Shown: piece by piece, positions 36,180 to 47,835 of the stretch
How positions within the stretch are numbered: the stretch's first letter is position 1
Layout of the letters: the number at the start of each line of letters is the position of its first letter
NCBI GenBank assembly: GCA_012932295.1
Contig: JAAONU010000010.1
Coordinates: 22,938,977-23,002,976 of the forward strand
Direction: 5' to 3'
Source: Cyclina sinensis
Taxonomy: Eukaryota; Mollusca; Bivalvia; Venerida; Veneridae
DNA: 64,000 nucleotides
Position numbers and translations under genes: made by a program
The notes under the pieces: generated by a model
What the model was told of the DNA's origin: nothing
Seen by the model: only the letters and a program-made list of their open reading frames with translations
Databases searched by the model: none

Positions 36180-37460
36180 ATTAACCGGACAACTAGTTTT
36201 ATAAGTAAATGAGTGGACGTGTGGATACTTATTACTGTTACACTACATGACTATACCTGTTTATTCCTTACTAACAGAACAACTAGTTTTATACAGTAAA
36301 TGAGTGGACATGTGGATACTTATTACTGTTACACTACATGACTGTACCTGTTTAAACCATATTAACAGGACAACTAGTTTTATACAGTAAGTAAGTGGAA
36401 ATGTGGATACTTATTACTGTTACACTACATGACTATACATGTTTATTCCATATTAATAGGACAACTAGTTTTATACAGTAAATGAGTGGACATGTGGATA
36501 CTTATTACTGTTACACAACATGACCATACCTGTTTATTCCATATTAACAGGACAGCTAATTTAATACAGTAAATGAGTGGACATGTGGATACTTATTACT
36601 GTTACACTACATGACCATACCTGTTTATTCCATATTATCAGAAAAACTAGTTTTATACAGTAAATGAGTGGACATGTTGATATTTATTACTGTTACACTA
36701 CATGACTATACCTGTTTATTCCATATTAACAGGACAGCTAGTTTAATACAGTAAATGAGTGGACATGTGGATACTTATTACTGTTACACAACATGACCAT
36801 ACCTGTTTATTCCTTACTAACAGAAAAACTAGTTTTATACAGTAAATGAGCGGACATGTGGATACTTATTACTGTTACACTACATGGCCATGCCTGTTTA
36901 TTCCATATTATCAGAAAAACTAGTTTTATACAGTAAATGAGTGGACATGTTGATATTTATTACTGTTACACTACATGACTATACCTGTTTATTCCATATT
37001 AACAGGACAGCTAGTTTAATACAGTAAATGAGTGGACATGTGGATACTTATTACTGTTACACAACATGACCATACCTGTTTATTCCTTACTAACAGAAAA
37101 ACTAGTTTTATACAGTAAATGAGTGGACATGTGGATACTTATTACTGTTACACTACAAAAACATACCTGTTTATTCCATATTAACAGAAAAACTAGTTTA
37201 ATACAGTAAATGAGTGGACATGTGGATACTTATTACTGTTACACTACATGACCATACCTGTTTATTCCATATTATCAGAAAAACTAGTTTTATACAGTAA
37301 ATGAGTGGACATGTTGATATTTATTACTGTTACACTACATGACCATACCTGTTTATTCCATATTAACAGGACAACTAGTTTTATACAGTAAATGAATGGA
37401 CAAATGGATACTTATAACTGTTACACTACATGATCGTTCCTGTTTATTCCATATTTACTA
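36180..37460 (+). repeat. 91-bp satellite, ~14 monomers, with 273-bp higher-order repeat
   Basis: Monomers contain 'acaactagttttatacagta', 'aatgagtggacatgtggata' and 'cttattactgttacactaca'. Starts at 36187, 36277 and 36368 give 90-91 bp. A variant with 'atcagaaaaactag' and 'tgttgatatttatt' occurs at 36637, 36910 and 37274, that is 273 (3 x 91) and 364 (4 x 91) bases apart. The variant trios between 36637 and about 37180 repeat as a block. Flanks are sharp. AT-rich, no coding potential. Confidence 0.95.
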
Positions 37461-37781
37461 TTCCTTAAATTACCTAGAGTATCGATCATTGGTCAATATA
37501 AAAATATCCACAGAAAGGGAAGCTTTGGTCATCGATCTTGTAATCATAGTCGCCTCTTTCATACAGTAAAACGTAACCAATCATGAATGCATTTCACTGG
37601 TTCTTGTGTATACGTAGTAAATATATGCCTTATGATTTGGTGGGCATTTGTTACGAGAGGTTTCAATGTAGTTCAAACCGTCTGTGCGTTCAGCGTTTTT
37701 GAGAAAAATACAAAAACGTTTTCTTTGTTTGAAACAATATAAGAAAAAAAAAAAAATTCATTTTCACATGGTCACTTAATT

Positions 37782-38157
37782 GGGGACATTCCTGATAACA
37801 AATTATCTCCCTTACTCAGATAATATCAAAGATAAACCAAATAGCAGATTGGTCCTTTCAGTTGGAATCCTCTGACTTTATCATTGTTTCTTATTGTGAT
37901 GGTCTTGACTTTTTGTTGTAAAAATTGTCACTTATATGTTAAATAAAAAGTTAGGATTATCAAAAAACAAAGATAATGGTGTTAACAAAAGATGTTGCTA
38001 AACTTAATGTGTAATCTGACTACCACTGTTGCAAATAATTAGGCTTAATTATCACCATACTAAAAGAGCAAATAGCGATAAAATCAGAGGAATCCAAATG
38101 GAAGGACCAATGTAATATCAGAGAGTATTCAGGGTAGATAATCAACTATTGTCCCCC
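37782..38157 (+). mobile_element. Foldback/MITE-type element, copy 1
   Basis: The ends are GGGGACA and TGTCCCC. The two halves are imperfect reverse complements: 'ggtcctttcagttggaatcc' near 37851 pairs with 'ggaatccaaatggaaggacc' near 38089. The left tip 'attatctccc' pairs with the right 'gggtagataat'. An inverted copy lies at 50073-50453. About 376 bp, non-coding. The right tip overlaps the end of the open frame at 38129-38323 (minus). Confidence 0.85.
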
Positions 38158-38323
38158 ATTGCACCCGTTGGTGTCTGTTATTTTTAACACCATGGCAGGA
38201 ACACGGGCAGGTTGTTTGTGCTGGGCAGCAAGACTGGTCCTGTTTCTGGACAATTCGCGTCATTGTTGACTGGGCTGATTCTAAGCAGGAGATTATTTGA
38301 GCTATCTGACCCATGGGATACAT
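38129..38323 (-). other. Open frame with a Cys-rich patch, uncertain
   Basis: The minus frame contains 'QIISCLESAQSTMTRIVQK' and 'SCCPAQTTCPCSCHG', an unusual composition for chance sequence. An AG (ending 'gggtcag') that could be a 3' splice site precedes 'ATAGCTC' near 38303. The last 10 codons run into the foldback element, so the end is not native. It may be a fragment of an old transposon protein or a host exon. No family is recognised. Confidence 0.2.
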
Positions 38324-38863
38324 ACTTATTGGGCTGATATCACCGTTTGTTGTTTCATGCCACCCATAACGATCATCCCTTCATGCCATTCTAGTAATTA
38401 TTTTACGAAATGCACGTATATTAGAGTAGATAGACAACTGATTTTGTGCACGTGTATACTTATGACCAATATGTCACAATGTTCATATGGAAATGTTTCA
38501 TTCAGTGCTTATAATAAAGATTCAATAACTAAAAATGTTCTACAAATTTTTACAATATTTCATTTCAAAATGTACGCAATGCAGTGCAAACGACAAGTAT
38601 GTAAGTATAAAGGATATTTGATTTCTTATTTTACTTCTTAGACAGTGCTTTGGATAAAAAAAGTTGTGTATACTGTTGTCATGGGAATATTTCTATTCAG
38701 GTTTTCTCTAAAAAATGACATCTAATCACTCTTACGAGCAGATGACTAACTTCTGAAAACTATCTTGTTTTGTACTAAAACTGTCGAGAAATATTCACCA
38801 ATTTAGTGCAATATTCTAGTCTGCAGTGTGTTTTGAACAAATATAAAGCAGACCACTTTAATT

Positions 38864-39044
38864 CTAAACTATACACTCTGTGTTACAATAACAGGCCTCA
38901 CATCCGCATTCATCAACACTTCTGCTGCACCATGGTGCACAGTTAATTATTCTTGAAGCACATCCTGTAGCATTAGTGTTATTTCCGGTTACGGTTCCTG
39001 GGTTCATTAATGCAGAAAATGGGTTTGGAAATTGTGCTGGAGGT
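38864..39044 (-). CDS. Possible terminal exon of a Cys-rich protein
   Basis: The frame on the minus strand ends in TAG at 38864. A good 3' splice site (pyrimidine-moderate, ending 'cctccag') precedes 'CACAATTTCC', giving an exon in phase 1. The encoded tail has 'AQFPNPFSALMNPG', a possible N-glycosylation stretch (GNNTNATG) and then eight cysteines in about 30 residues, ending 'ECGCEACYCNTECIV'. This resembles the end of a small secreted disulfide-rich protein. An in-frame ATG at 39055 is an alternative start, but without a signal peptide it is less convincing. No upstream exon was found within the window. The family is unknown. Confidence 0.35.
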
Positions 39045-39463
39045 ATATTGAACATAAATAATTTATCGCAGTAAGCACATGAAATGTAGTCTTTTTAAAT
39101 GTATGTGTAATATATATTTGCACAAATCTAGAGAAAACAGAAATATTTCTTAGAACAGTATTTCATTTATTATCTTGTATAGGTCTAGGCAATGAAACCT
39201 ATTCGCAGACTGGTATTATTTTGTTGTAGGGTTTTGTACTGGAAACATATGCATGCCGCTTGTACAGTGTGTCTGAGGTGTGAAATATACCTTGCGTATT
39301 ACATTTACTATATAACCTTTAGCAAAATTTTATTTTATCCTATAAAATACTTCTGAAAATGTTGTGTGTTTTTTTGATATTTTTTTTTCAATAAAATGCG
39401 CCACTGTTTGGTTGATGCAAATGCTTAAACATTGTTTTAAGATACCAGAATTACAGTTCCTCT

Positions 39464-39984
39464 CTAACAGACTGAAATGCATACTGCACTGAACAAAATA
39501 TATGACATTTTAGTTTGAAAGGAAATTCTGCTACCTATCACGGAAGTGTTCGCTGCCACAACGTCTGCATTTAATTGGCCGCCCTGGTGACGTCCATTTC
39601 TAGTTTTGGTCTTGGGTTTCTGGCCCTTTTTCACGGCATCAACGGTTGCATTGACTGTTGCATTGAACTGTCTCATGCTGCTCAGCTGTTGTTGGCAATA
39701 CTCATAGTGGTGTATGATTTGAACTGCCGTATCCAATGTCAACTTCTCTCCTTCATTGATTCGTTTTTCTCTTACTTTTGGGCTGGAACAACCAAACACA
39801 GTTATGTCTAGAATAATGTCGCCGGGATCATTAAAATTGCTGTCCCGTGCTTTGTTTCGAAGTATAGTCACAAACAAGTCAATAGATTCGTTTCCTTTTA
39901 TTTGATTGTTGAACTGGTACCTGGCGAATATGGGATTGAGTTTCGGCTGAACGTGCGCTATAAATTTTGCAAAGTAAGTATTCA
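39464..39984 (-). pseudogene. Retrotransposon gag relic (Ty3/gypsy-type) with frameshifted zinc knuckle
   Basis: The minus frame is open from about 39984 and reads 'FARYQFNNQIKGNESIDLF' then 'VTILRNKARDSNF'. It continues with 'SPKVREKRINEGEKLTLD', 'AVQIIHHYEYCQQQLSSM' and a lysine-rich linker 'KKGQKPKTKTRNG'. This order (capsid-like helical end, then basic linker, then zinc knuckle) is that of LTR-retrotransposon gag proteins common in invertebrates. The knuckle itself, 'CRRCGSEHFRD', lies at 39546-39569 in a different frame, so an indel separates it from the rest. No protease, reverse transcriptase or LTR is seen nearby, so this is an isolated fragment. The plus frame at 39575-39811 is its antisense. 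Confidence 0.8.
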
Positions 39985-40177
39985 GTTTTTAATCCTGTTC
40001 ATTTGTAAGTGCCCATGTCCGATACACTTATCTGCCCTGTTCACCTATCCATAATAATAGATAAGACACTTTTTCTTCCTCGGGTTTTGATTTCAAAGGA
40101 CCCGAGAAAATTAACATTATGTGCATCTTAAATTGTTCCAATTGCTCTGGAAGATATGATGACGTCCAGTCCATTAC

Positions 40178-40423
40178 TACGGAATACCGTTAGAGCCATC
40201 GTGGTTAGATGTTATAATCCAGAAGGCGACAATGCGATAAAGCGATGGCGACAATGCGATGATGCGATGGCGACAGTACAATATGGCTATCGCATTGTCG
40301 CCATCGCACTATCGCATTGTCGCCATCGCATTATCGCATTGTTGCCATCGCATTATCGCACTATCGCATTGTCGCCCTCTGGATTATAAGGTCTAACCAC
40401 GATGGCCCTAACGGTATTCCGTA
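40178..40423 (+). mobile_element. Palindromic MITE with CGCATT/GCGAT core and target-site duplication
   Basis: The left end 'TACGGAATACCGTTAG' is repeated inverted at the right end, and the terminal inverted repeats extend for about 60 bases with few mismatches. The interior is an array of 'gcgatggcgacaat' heptad-like words, also inverted about the centre. CATTAC flanks both sides (40172-40177 and 40424-40429), a likely target-site duplication. 246 bp, non-coding; the plus frame at 40156-40389 is an artefact. Confidence 0.9.
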
Positions 40424-40684
40424 CATTACAGGCGGTGGTATATCTTTCAAATCTGTCTTTTCTTATAAATAGTTTAAAAAAATATTTGATTTCGAATCTT
40501 GTCCAAAATTAAATTTTGATGAAAAGTCCAAGAAATGTATAATTATAACACCAGCATATAGTATTGTTGTTATTAAAGTGAGTATATAACACCAGCATAA
40601 AGTATTTTTTGTTATTTAGGTGAGTATGTAGTAACTTGTAGTGCATATATATAACTCAAGTGGGAAATATACAATAAACACAAG

Positions 40685-40950
40685 TGTCTATTGAGCTTAT
40701 TTATCGTCGTTACCGGTTGCCCATATGACCGACGCCCCCTGAAGAGATTAGTTATTTTATGTTGTGGTGGTAGTGCAGATACAGAAAGCATCCCTGGTTC
40801 TTTTGCATGCTCAGTGTATAGCACAGATACATGGGACCTCGGTTTTACGTCTCATCCGAAAGACTATTAGTAATGTTAGTGGAGGAGCGGGAGATCGAAC
40901 TCGGGACCCCTGGTTTACCAGTCCAGCGCGTTACCACTGTTTACCGCTCT
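40685..40950 (-). mobile_element. tRNA-derived SINE (family also at 49425)
   Basis: In minus sense it starts with 'gagcggtaaacagtgg', 'gcgctggactgg' and a B box, 'gagttcgatctcc'. It continues with 'gctcctccactaac', 'gatgagacgt' and 'acactgagcat' to 'gggggcgtcgg'. It matches the plus-strand copy at 49425 along about 250 bases. It cannot form a functional tRNA. Confidence 0.75.
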
Positions 40951-40959
40951 AAGTATGAT

Positions 40960-42880
40960 GTAAGTCTACGGTTTGATACTGAAAGAGCTGGAACATGATG
41001 ACTGAGCTTGCGCATAAAATATTGTCAGTTTAAACATTCATTTTACAGGAATAACTATGTTGTTCCATTTCAATAAATCCATCTGTTAAATAGTAATTAT
41101 ATTAATACTATTTTGTTCCTAAAGTCATCAGCATATTTATTTTTTCTGGAGTCCTTTATTATGTATTGGTACTAAGAAATTTACTTATATTCATAACGTA
41201 CGTTGTGTCTCTTTCAGATTTACTTTTTTCCCTCCTGTATTTAAAGCAAGGCAAAAGGGATACAACTTACTTAAATCGGTCTTATTTAAAAATATAAATC
41301 CAAGATTTTACTGTCTTTAAAAATTCGTAAAAGTTGTTTAAACCAAGAAAAAAATGTATCGAACAATTTTAATAATATACATAGTTTCTTAGTTAAAACG
41401 AGATTTCGGGAACTTATAAGTTAAAAAGAGACCTAGGAGAATTTTATCTTTATAACTGAAACTTTACTTTTTTTTAAATAAAAGTTATTATATAATTTTG
41501 AACCCTGTTGCTATTTACTAATTTAAAAGCGTACCTATTATAACTTTAGACCTACATCTGGTAATAAATATAAGTATGTCTCAACTTAAATTAGTGTAAC
41601 TCCAGAATAACTTGTGCTCCATTGGATATTTGGATACAAGGGATTACACTTGATAACAAAATATATAACTATGGAGCTTATGTACATGAATGGAGACTTA
41701 CATAATAGGTACACATACCCCCACCCACCCCCAACACACACACGCGCACGCACGCACGCATACACACACACATACCTCATTAAATTAGTTCCCGGTAATA
41801 AGACAAAACAATATTTAGATATATTGACGTTAAGAAATATGATATACAAATCAAAGGTATATATAGTTTCTTGCAACACTCACTTTTTGGAGGCACATTA
41901 GAATAATTTATTATCTAAAATCTAAATAAGTATTTTATTACATGTATTTATAAAAAGAAATATTATGGATGGAATCTTGACAACATGATATTAAATTTTG
42001 GGGGATAAAGTCCCAGACCACGCAGAAAGAAAGAGATATTATTAGATATTATTACCCCACCGACCGTAAGTATATAATTTTTAATATATTTATGCCTTGG
42101 ACTGGCATATTAATTTAAAAAAAAATGTAAATTCATATTTCAGATCCTTTCAATTAAAAGTAGTAATTTAAAATTTTAAAATTGTAATAAATCAAGTACA
42201 GCCGAACGGCCTTGAAAGGTGAACCAACATGTCAAATGTTAGAAGCCTTTTGATTGGATGGTTAGTTTGTCTCGCACAGTTTGATTTGTAGATTTTAGTC
42301 ACGTGGTGTTGGTGGCGCTAGATGTAAACATGTTGAGAAATGCAAATATTTGTCTGATTCGTTAAGTATTTCATTATTTTATTTTGGGTTTAAACAGTTT
42401 TTAATCTAAATTTTGGTTTTATTCATTCTCGGATATACTTATCTAATGAACGTGAGTAGAATTTCTTAGTGACATTATACTGAGTTAACTTAAAAAATGG
42501 AATAAACTGCGGACTGAAAGTCTCCACGGAAGCTGCCTGCCATACAAACAAATTGTGCGCCAGGGCTTTTTATCATATAGACGATGTTCGCCCTTCGCAC
42601 GTAAAGGCCTACATCTATGTAATATCAGTTTGTAAATCGGTCGGTCTTGCGGTCGAAATATTGAGACTATGGCTGCCAGAAATAATAATTACAAACAAGT
42701 TCCTAGCTGTAACTTTGTTAGGAACAATTTGTAATAATAATCCATGTATTGTGTCAGGTATGTTTTCTCTGATTATTTCCAGCCTACTGTCCGTGACCAT
42801 GGATTGTTTAAGGAATTAATGAATATTTCTGCAGGATTTACTGTTCTCAATTTTTTTTATAACTTATATTCTTACAGCTG
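40960..42880. other. No gene seen
   Basis: AT-rich sequence with a CA/CG-type simple repeat near 41730-41775. No supported coding feature. Confidence 0.55.
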
Positions 42881-42889
42881 TTTTGAATC

Positions 42890-43805
42890 ACAGGTGTTTG
42901 GCACTTACCTAGGATTATATAAGGAGTATCTTGTCATTCCTGTACAAGTTTCCACCTTAAATATTGTATACATACACTGAAAATAGAAAAGGTAAATAAG
43001 TCTTGAAACAAGGCATTTACGAAGCCCTCACTTCTATGTTCTCTCCCCTACTTCATACTCAATATTTGTACAAAAACTTGGCGGCGATCGGTAGCAGGGT
43101 CATTTACGTTCACAAATATGCCATACATTATACACTGGCATCAAGCATAAAGCCACAGCAGCCGAAAGTTTCAAAGTTTTTCAGCCAAAACGCTTACTCG
43201 GAACAGTAGACTTTAATTTAAGCGGAGGTGTGTATCCATCGTCCAGTGAAATGATCCGCTTTAAATTTCGCAGTTGTAAAATGTAATGGCTGATGCGAAA
43301 AAAGATGAGGTAGTGGAGTGAAGAATTAAATTGATTGTATACTCGTGAAAAGATATTGTTAATGTGAATGGATACATATGACTTTGTTTTAAGTAAACTT
43401 ATCGAATGATCCGTGAAAACTAAGCTGTTTATCGTAGACTTTTGCAATAAAAGGCGAAATATCAGGCATTCAATTAACGTCTACTGTTCCGAGTTAGTGT
43501 TTCAGCAATGAAGTCTTGAAACTTCCCGCTTCTGTGCCTCGATGCCTAATTGCAGTACATAGTGTATGGGAAGCTCGTGAAGGTAAATGACCCTGCTACT
43601 GATCCCCGTTTGATTTATCGCGAAATATTTAGATTACATTTAGGGAGAAAACTTAAAAGTGAAGACTTCGTAAATGCCCTGTTTAGGACTTACTTACCTT
43701 TTATTTTTTAATCTATATTATTGCAAATGAGGTGAATGTATATCCAGGAATGATTAGGTACTGCTAAATACTATCATAGGTATGTGCCAAACACCTGTGT
43801 GCCAA
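42890..43805. repeat. ~900-bp long inverted repeat (foldback)
   Basis: The outer tips 'caggtgtttggcac' (about 42892) and 'gtgccaaacacctg' (about 43785) are perfect inverses. Inner segments also pair: 'cagggtcatttac' (about 43096) with 'gtaaatgaccctg' (about 43583), and 'cggaacagtagact' (about 43199) with 'gtctactgttccg' (about 43478). The central loop is about 270 bases. The arms carry short frames, but nothing is recognisable. Confidence 0.8.
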
Positions 43806-43984
43806 AGATGGCGGTTTATTAACTAAGAGAACGATAATACAGGGGCGGTTCCAGGATTTCAGGTTGGGGGCCGCAAAATGTTCGGCAAAATTTATGTCCG
43901 TTTTCTACCTCATTTAAACAGTTCAAATGTGCATTCATTTCAATGTTGAACAATAAAGTATACATAAAAAATATTCTAAATATA

Positions 43985-44729
43985 CAGTATAACCTGTATA
44001 TAGCGGTCATCCAAGGGAAACCGCAAAAGTGACCACTATAGACAGGTGACCACTATATACAGGTGTATATTTTCAGATGATCAGTTTGTACTAACTTATA
44101 GAAAAACATGCACAGAACTCTTCTGTTTATTATCATATACATGTGATATTTTTTAAAAATGATTTATTTGAAAGATAAATAAGTATTCTGAATTAAAAAA
44201 GATAAAAATATTTTATAAAAAGGTTTTAAAAATCAAAAGCTGTTTCTAGAAAAAAAATAAAAATGTGCAAATTAATCACAAATTTCCACAACGAATTAGC
44301 GAGTTAGATCATTTTGTTGTGTGAAAAATAAGACTTTAATTTCAATCAAACACTTTGATAACTGCCCTATTCAATCAATTTTCCCCAAACTAACGAATAA
44401 CACTAATAAGTGGCGAAAACAATACATAATTACCTCAATTATCGACTCGTTTATCGTTGACGTGGCGGCAATATTCTTTTTACATTGATCAGAGTGATTT
44501 CCCTTTGCGCTTGAAATTTTCACACGTCATGAAAACTACCAATCGATGACAGGTTACTGGCCGCTATATACCTTGAAATGCGGTGTTTAGGCTGACCGCT
44601 GACTGCGTTGAGCAGGGTCATGTTATAAAAAGGTGCATTATATAGTGAATTTCATCGGGCTGACCACGAAGTGACCATTATGAGCAGGGTCACGCTATAC
44701 TAAGGTGACCGTTAAGGCAGGTTTTACTG
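43985..44729. mobile_element. Non-autonomous pogo-like (Tc1/mariner) element
   Basis: The left end is 'CAGTATAACCTGTATATAGC' and the right end, reversed, is 'CAGTAAAACCTGCCTTAACG'; both are flanked by TA. Additional sub-terminal 'gaccactata' and 'agcagggtcacgctata' motifs repeat near each end. CAGT...AACCT ends with a TA target are typical of pogo/Tigger elements (established knowledge). The interior has no transposase frame. About 745 bp. Confidence 0.7.
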
Positions 44730-45334
44730 TACCTACAATAACAGCTATCGTTGGGGTATTTTAAGGCGCGCAGGACGGGTGCGCCTCCCTCTGGAATCTG
44801 CTAGTGTAATAGACTGTGTCTAGAACTTTTCGTAACAACTGAACAAATTATTTGCATTGATGTTAGGACACATTCTACTTATAAATGCTTATTACGTAAC
44901 CCCATAGGTCTTTTCAAACACCGGATTAAATATAGCGGACCGGACCAAGAAGTAGATTGCGGTCTATTCTGTGAACGGGGGAAATTTATTTTTTGACTTA
45001 TATAGGTTCAGCTCCAATGAATATTTCCATATCAACACAGATACTCGTAAGCTTAATACAGATCCACAATTATAATGAGCAACAAAATTGGCAAAAATAG
45101 TGGGAAAAGCTTTTTTCCATTTTATTTTTTTTATACAGCTTCATCTTAAAAATGGAAATCTATTTATTTTTTATCTTGGGGACTTTCTTTCAATATAAGT
45201 AAGACTGATGTTGAATACACTGTACCTTTTTGTTTAAACTAATTTTCCTGTTTGACAGTACATATTTAAGAGGGATACATTTTGTATTTGAAGTCCTATG
45301 TATACTTTTTTCTAAATGATTTTTTCTATACTAG
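44730..45334. other. No exon recognised upstream of the host gene fragment
   Basis: I searched here for the segment that should precede exon 1 of the LolA-like gene and found none. AT-rich sequence with one GC-richer patch near 44765-44800. Confidence 0.5.
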
Positions 45335-45565
45335 GCAGTTGTCAGGTTCAACCTTTATCGTCTGCCCCACAGATATTTCTGTATGGTAAGGTCCATGGCA
45401 CCATGGTGGCGATGAAAACTCCTTACCAGTTCTTCTTCTTTGACAACAACAGTGTACAATGGATCAATAAAACAAACGTGCGTGGAATCACATGCGACCT
45501 GTGGAGGCAGGTGACCAACTCATTTGTCACGGGTGCAAATAAGACAATTGACTGGTACTTTAGTG
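45335..45565 (+). CDS. LolA-like gene, exon 1 of the visible set
   Basis: A 231-bp exon, phase 1 at both ends, with acceptor 'ttttttctatactag' and donor 'gtatgt'. It encodes 'SCQVQPLSSAPQIFLYGK', 'AMKTPYQFFFFDNN', an N-glycosylation-type NKT, 'NVRGITCDLWRQ' and 'NKTIDWYFSG'. The invariant-looking Cys-Asp-x-Trp motif and the two other Cys suggest a disulfide-bonded extracellular beta fold. It follows an unseen exon. The frame stays open beyond the donor by chance to 45618. Confidence 0.82.
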
Positions 45566-46064
45566 GTATGTTGTATTCATTTGTTGTTTTTGTATGTACA
45601 GGAAAACTAAGAACTTAACGTTCTGTTTAATTCTAATTTATGCCAACCATTATAATTTGTTACTAGGTGTTCTAGTAGAACCATCAGTGCTCATAATCCG
45701 CCATTTTGTAAGAATTTATGTTGATCTCTAAAACGTTTGGAAAGTTTTCAACATTTTAACATTTACTGACGGATTTTCTACTTTCATATGTTCAACAGTT
45801 GTAGAAGCGGTACAGACGGCTTAACTTGACTTTTTTTTCAGTCTCAGAAGATTTGTTGATTCTTGTCCAGTTCCTTAATTCGGTAAAATGAAAATGAATT
45901 ATATATGACTTTAAGTCGGGTAATTTGACTGCATCCTACATAAACAGTGGAAAATACAACCTTTGATTCCACATGTCTTGTTTTAAAATTTGACGTTCCT
46001 AGAGATTGAACGAAAGTATGCCGATTGACCCCCGTGTTCATAGCTTCTGTTCTTTAATTAGTCA

Positions 46065-46992
46065 CATGGTTCCCACGCTACCGGGAAAACGGGAAAAGTC
46101 CGGGAATTTCATTATTTACGCTCCCGGTTGTGAAAAGACCGTGATTTTTACAAACTTAGGACAATTTTGGGAAAAGACCGGTAATCGGTATGAAACGGTT
46201 TGAGTACGAAACAGAGAACGAAATCGAGGCTTTTGTGTATTACGTTAACAAGTTTTGCGCTTAATAGTTGACGGATATTTACGAGAGTTTGTCGTTGTTT
46301 TACGTCGAGTTTGTTGTCCAATCAAGAGGTTAAATTTTGTTTCGGGTATTATCGGAAGTATGTAAGCGTCTCACTGATGTAGATTCGGCAATATGTCTGC
46401 AGCACATTCTTTTAGTGAGCGGGAGCTGGGGATATCAATCATTCCCAAAATCTTAAGGACGTTTTCTGCAGAGTTGATGTCAAGTTCTGTCAACGATGTT
46501 GTAGCGTTACGATCAGTTAAAGGGCTTAAGACATTAATTTACAGAAAGTGCAAGTTACATGTAACCGAGAGTCGGTGTCATACGGCATCTGATTCGGTGG
46601 AATCGGATGACGAAAAATTTTTTAGAAAAGAACTGGTGACGACTTTAATGAACTTTAAATTCATTACCAGAATAGACATTGAGAATGCTTGATATTTTTA
46701 TTGAATGCTCACATCAAATTAGACTCCTTGTCATCTTATTTGGAAATAATTACACATAGTATGAGATCTCAGATAAACACCAAATACCATACCCAACTAG
46801 TCCATTGTTGAAATGCAGCATTGAAAGGGTTAAACTAAAGACCAGTAGCGAGGTCATTGACGTAATTGTTATGCCGGAAGTCTGGAAAAACCTGGAATTC
46901 TCAAATTAATAACCTGGAATTTTTCAAAAAATCCTTGAAAAAACCTGGAAAAAGCCTGGAATTTCACTCCTTAAAGATAGTGGGAACCATGT
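46065..46992. mobile_element. hAT-like DNA-transposon remnant (intron 1)
   Basis: The ends are 'catggttcccacgctaccgg' on the left and 'gtgggaaccatg' on the right, inverted. The flanks are TTAGTCAC and GTAGTCAT, an 8-base site sharing TAGTCA. Sub-terminal stretches rich in 'ccgggaaaa' (left) and 'aacctggaa' (right) are characteristic of hAT elements with GGTTCCCAC ends. The interior has one short frame (46393-46692) without a hAT dimerisation or DDE motif that I can see. So it is a non-autonomous or decayed copy of about 930 bp. Confidence 0.7.
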
Positions 46993-47123
46993 AGTCATAC
47001 TGCTTGTTTAAGATTAGTCACGGAACCTGAAACATTCCAATTTACTACAATGCGATTGGGCAATATATAGTTTCACCCGCTAAAAATTCCATAATGATAT
47101 ACCTGCGTTTATTCCATTTTAAG

Positions 47124-47290
47124 AACAATTTCAACAAAACTGGACATCGCCTTATTTACAGTATCGTCAGCCACAACGTGCACATGTGTACGACAAAGTT
47201 CAGATGCCAAACCATAAAACTCGATTTTTTGATCACATGTACGAATTCTATGACTTCAACACCGATTTTCAAGATCCTGAAATGTATCAG
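47124..47290 (+). CDS. LolA-like gene, exon 2
   Basis: A 167-bp exon, phase 1 in and phase 0 out, with acceptor 'attccattttaag' and donor 'gtgagt'. It joins exon 1 in frame and encodes 'QFQQNWTSPYLQYRQPQ', 'RAHVYDKVQMPNHKTRFF' and 'YEFYDFNTDFQDPEMYQ'. The Y-x-F-x-D-F pattern near its end is the expected close of a LolA-like unit in this family. An alternative acceptor at 47161 would break the phase, so the upstream one is chosen. Asn-Trp-Thr could be glycosylated. Confidence 0.75.
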
Positions 47291-47299
47291 GTGAGTTTG

Positions 47300-47640
47300 T
47301 CAGTCTGACGTCATAAGTTAGTTTTCAGCTGTGATGTCATAAGTTGTAAATTGGCTTCTTTAATTGTAACGACCTGTAACAGTCAGAGTGAAATCAAAGT
47401 TTACCTAACTGCTGTATGAAAGAAGGATCAGCTTTGGCTCTCAGGCAACTTTCTCACTTACATGGTTATAACAGGTAGCGAGGCTCGAACCAATGATAGC
47501 CTATATATAGCTACAGATATTTTATGTTTGACTGTATGTTTGCCGAATGTATTATTTCAATTTTGTATACGGCAGAGTGTACATTGGGTGTTCTTTGTGA
47601 ATAAGACAGCTAAAACGAACGTTATTGGTTGTTTCTTATT
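47300..47640. other. Intron sequence, no feature seen
   Basis: Ordinary AT-rich intron sequence at the start of intron 2. Confidence 0.6.
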
Positions 47641-47735
47641 TACTGCGAACACTCAACATTCACTCTAACACTCAACATTCTCTCTAACACTCAACATTCT
47701 TTTCTAACACTCAACATTCTGTATAACAGCATTCT
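47641..47735 (+). repeat. ~24-bp tandem repeat, 4 copies
   Basis: 'ctaacactcaacattct' repeats four times with short variable tails. Lies in intron 2. Confidence 0.9.
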
Positions 47736-47835
47736 TTTCCAAATATGTACATAACATTATCATTGCTGACAGGTAACACATGATGTACGCCACCTTTTCT
47801 TCCATAAATATTTGGACAGTGTTAAGTTTGTTTTT

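Noticed and set aside
39575..39811. Plus-strand frame of 78 codons
   Set aside because: Antisense of the gag relic, which has the recognisable protein.
40156..40389. Plus-strand frame rich in Arg, His and Ala
   Set aside because: Lies across the palindromic MITE and arises from its repeated words.
46393..46692. Plus frame of 99 codons in intron 1
   Set aside because: Lies inside the hAT-like remnant. No dimerisation, zinc-finger or DDE motif is visible, so it is kept only as part of that element.
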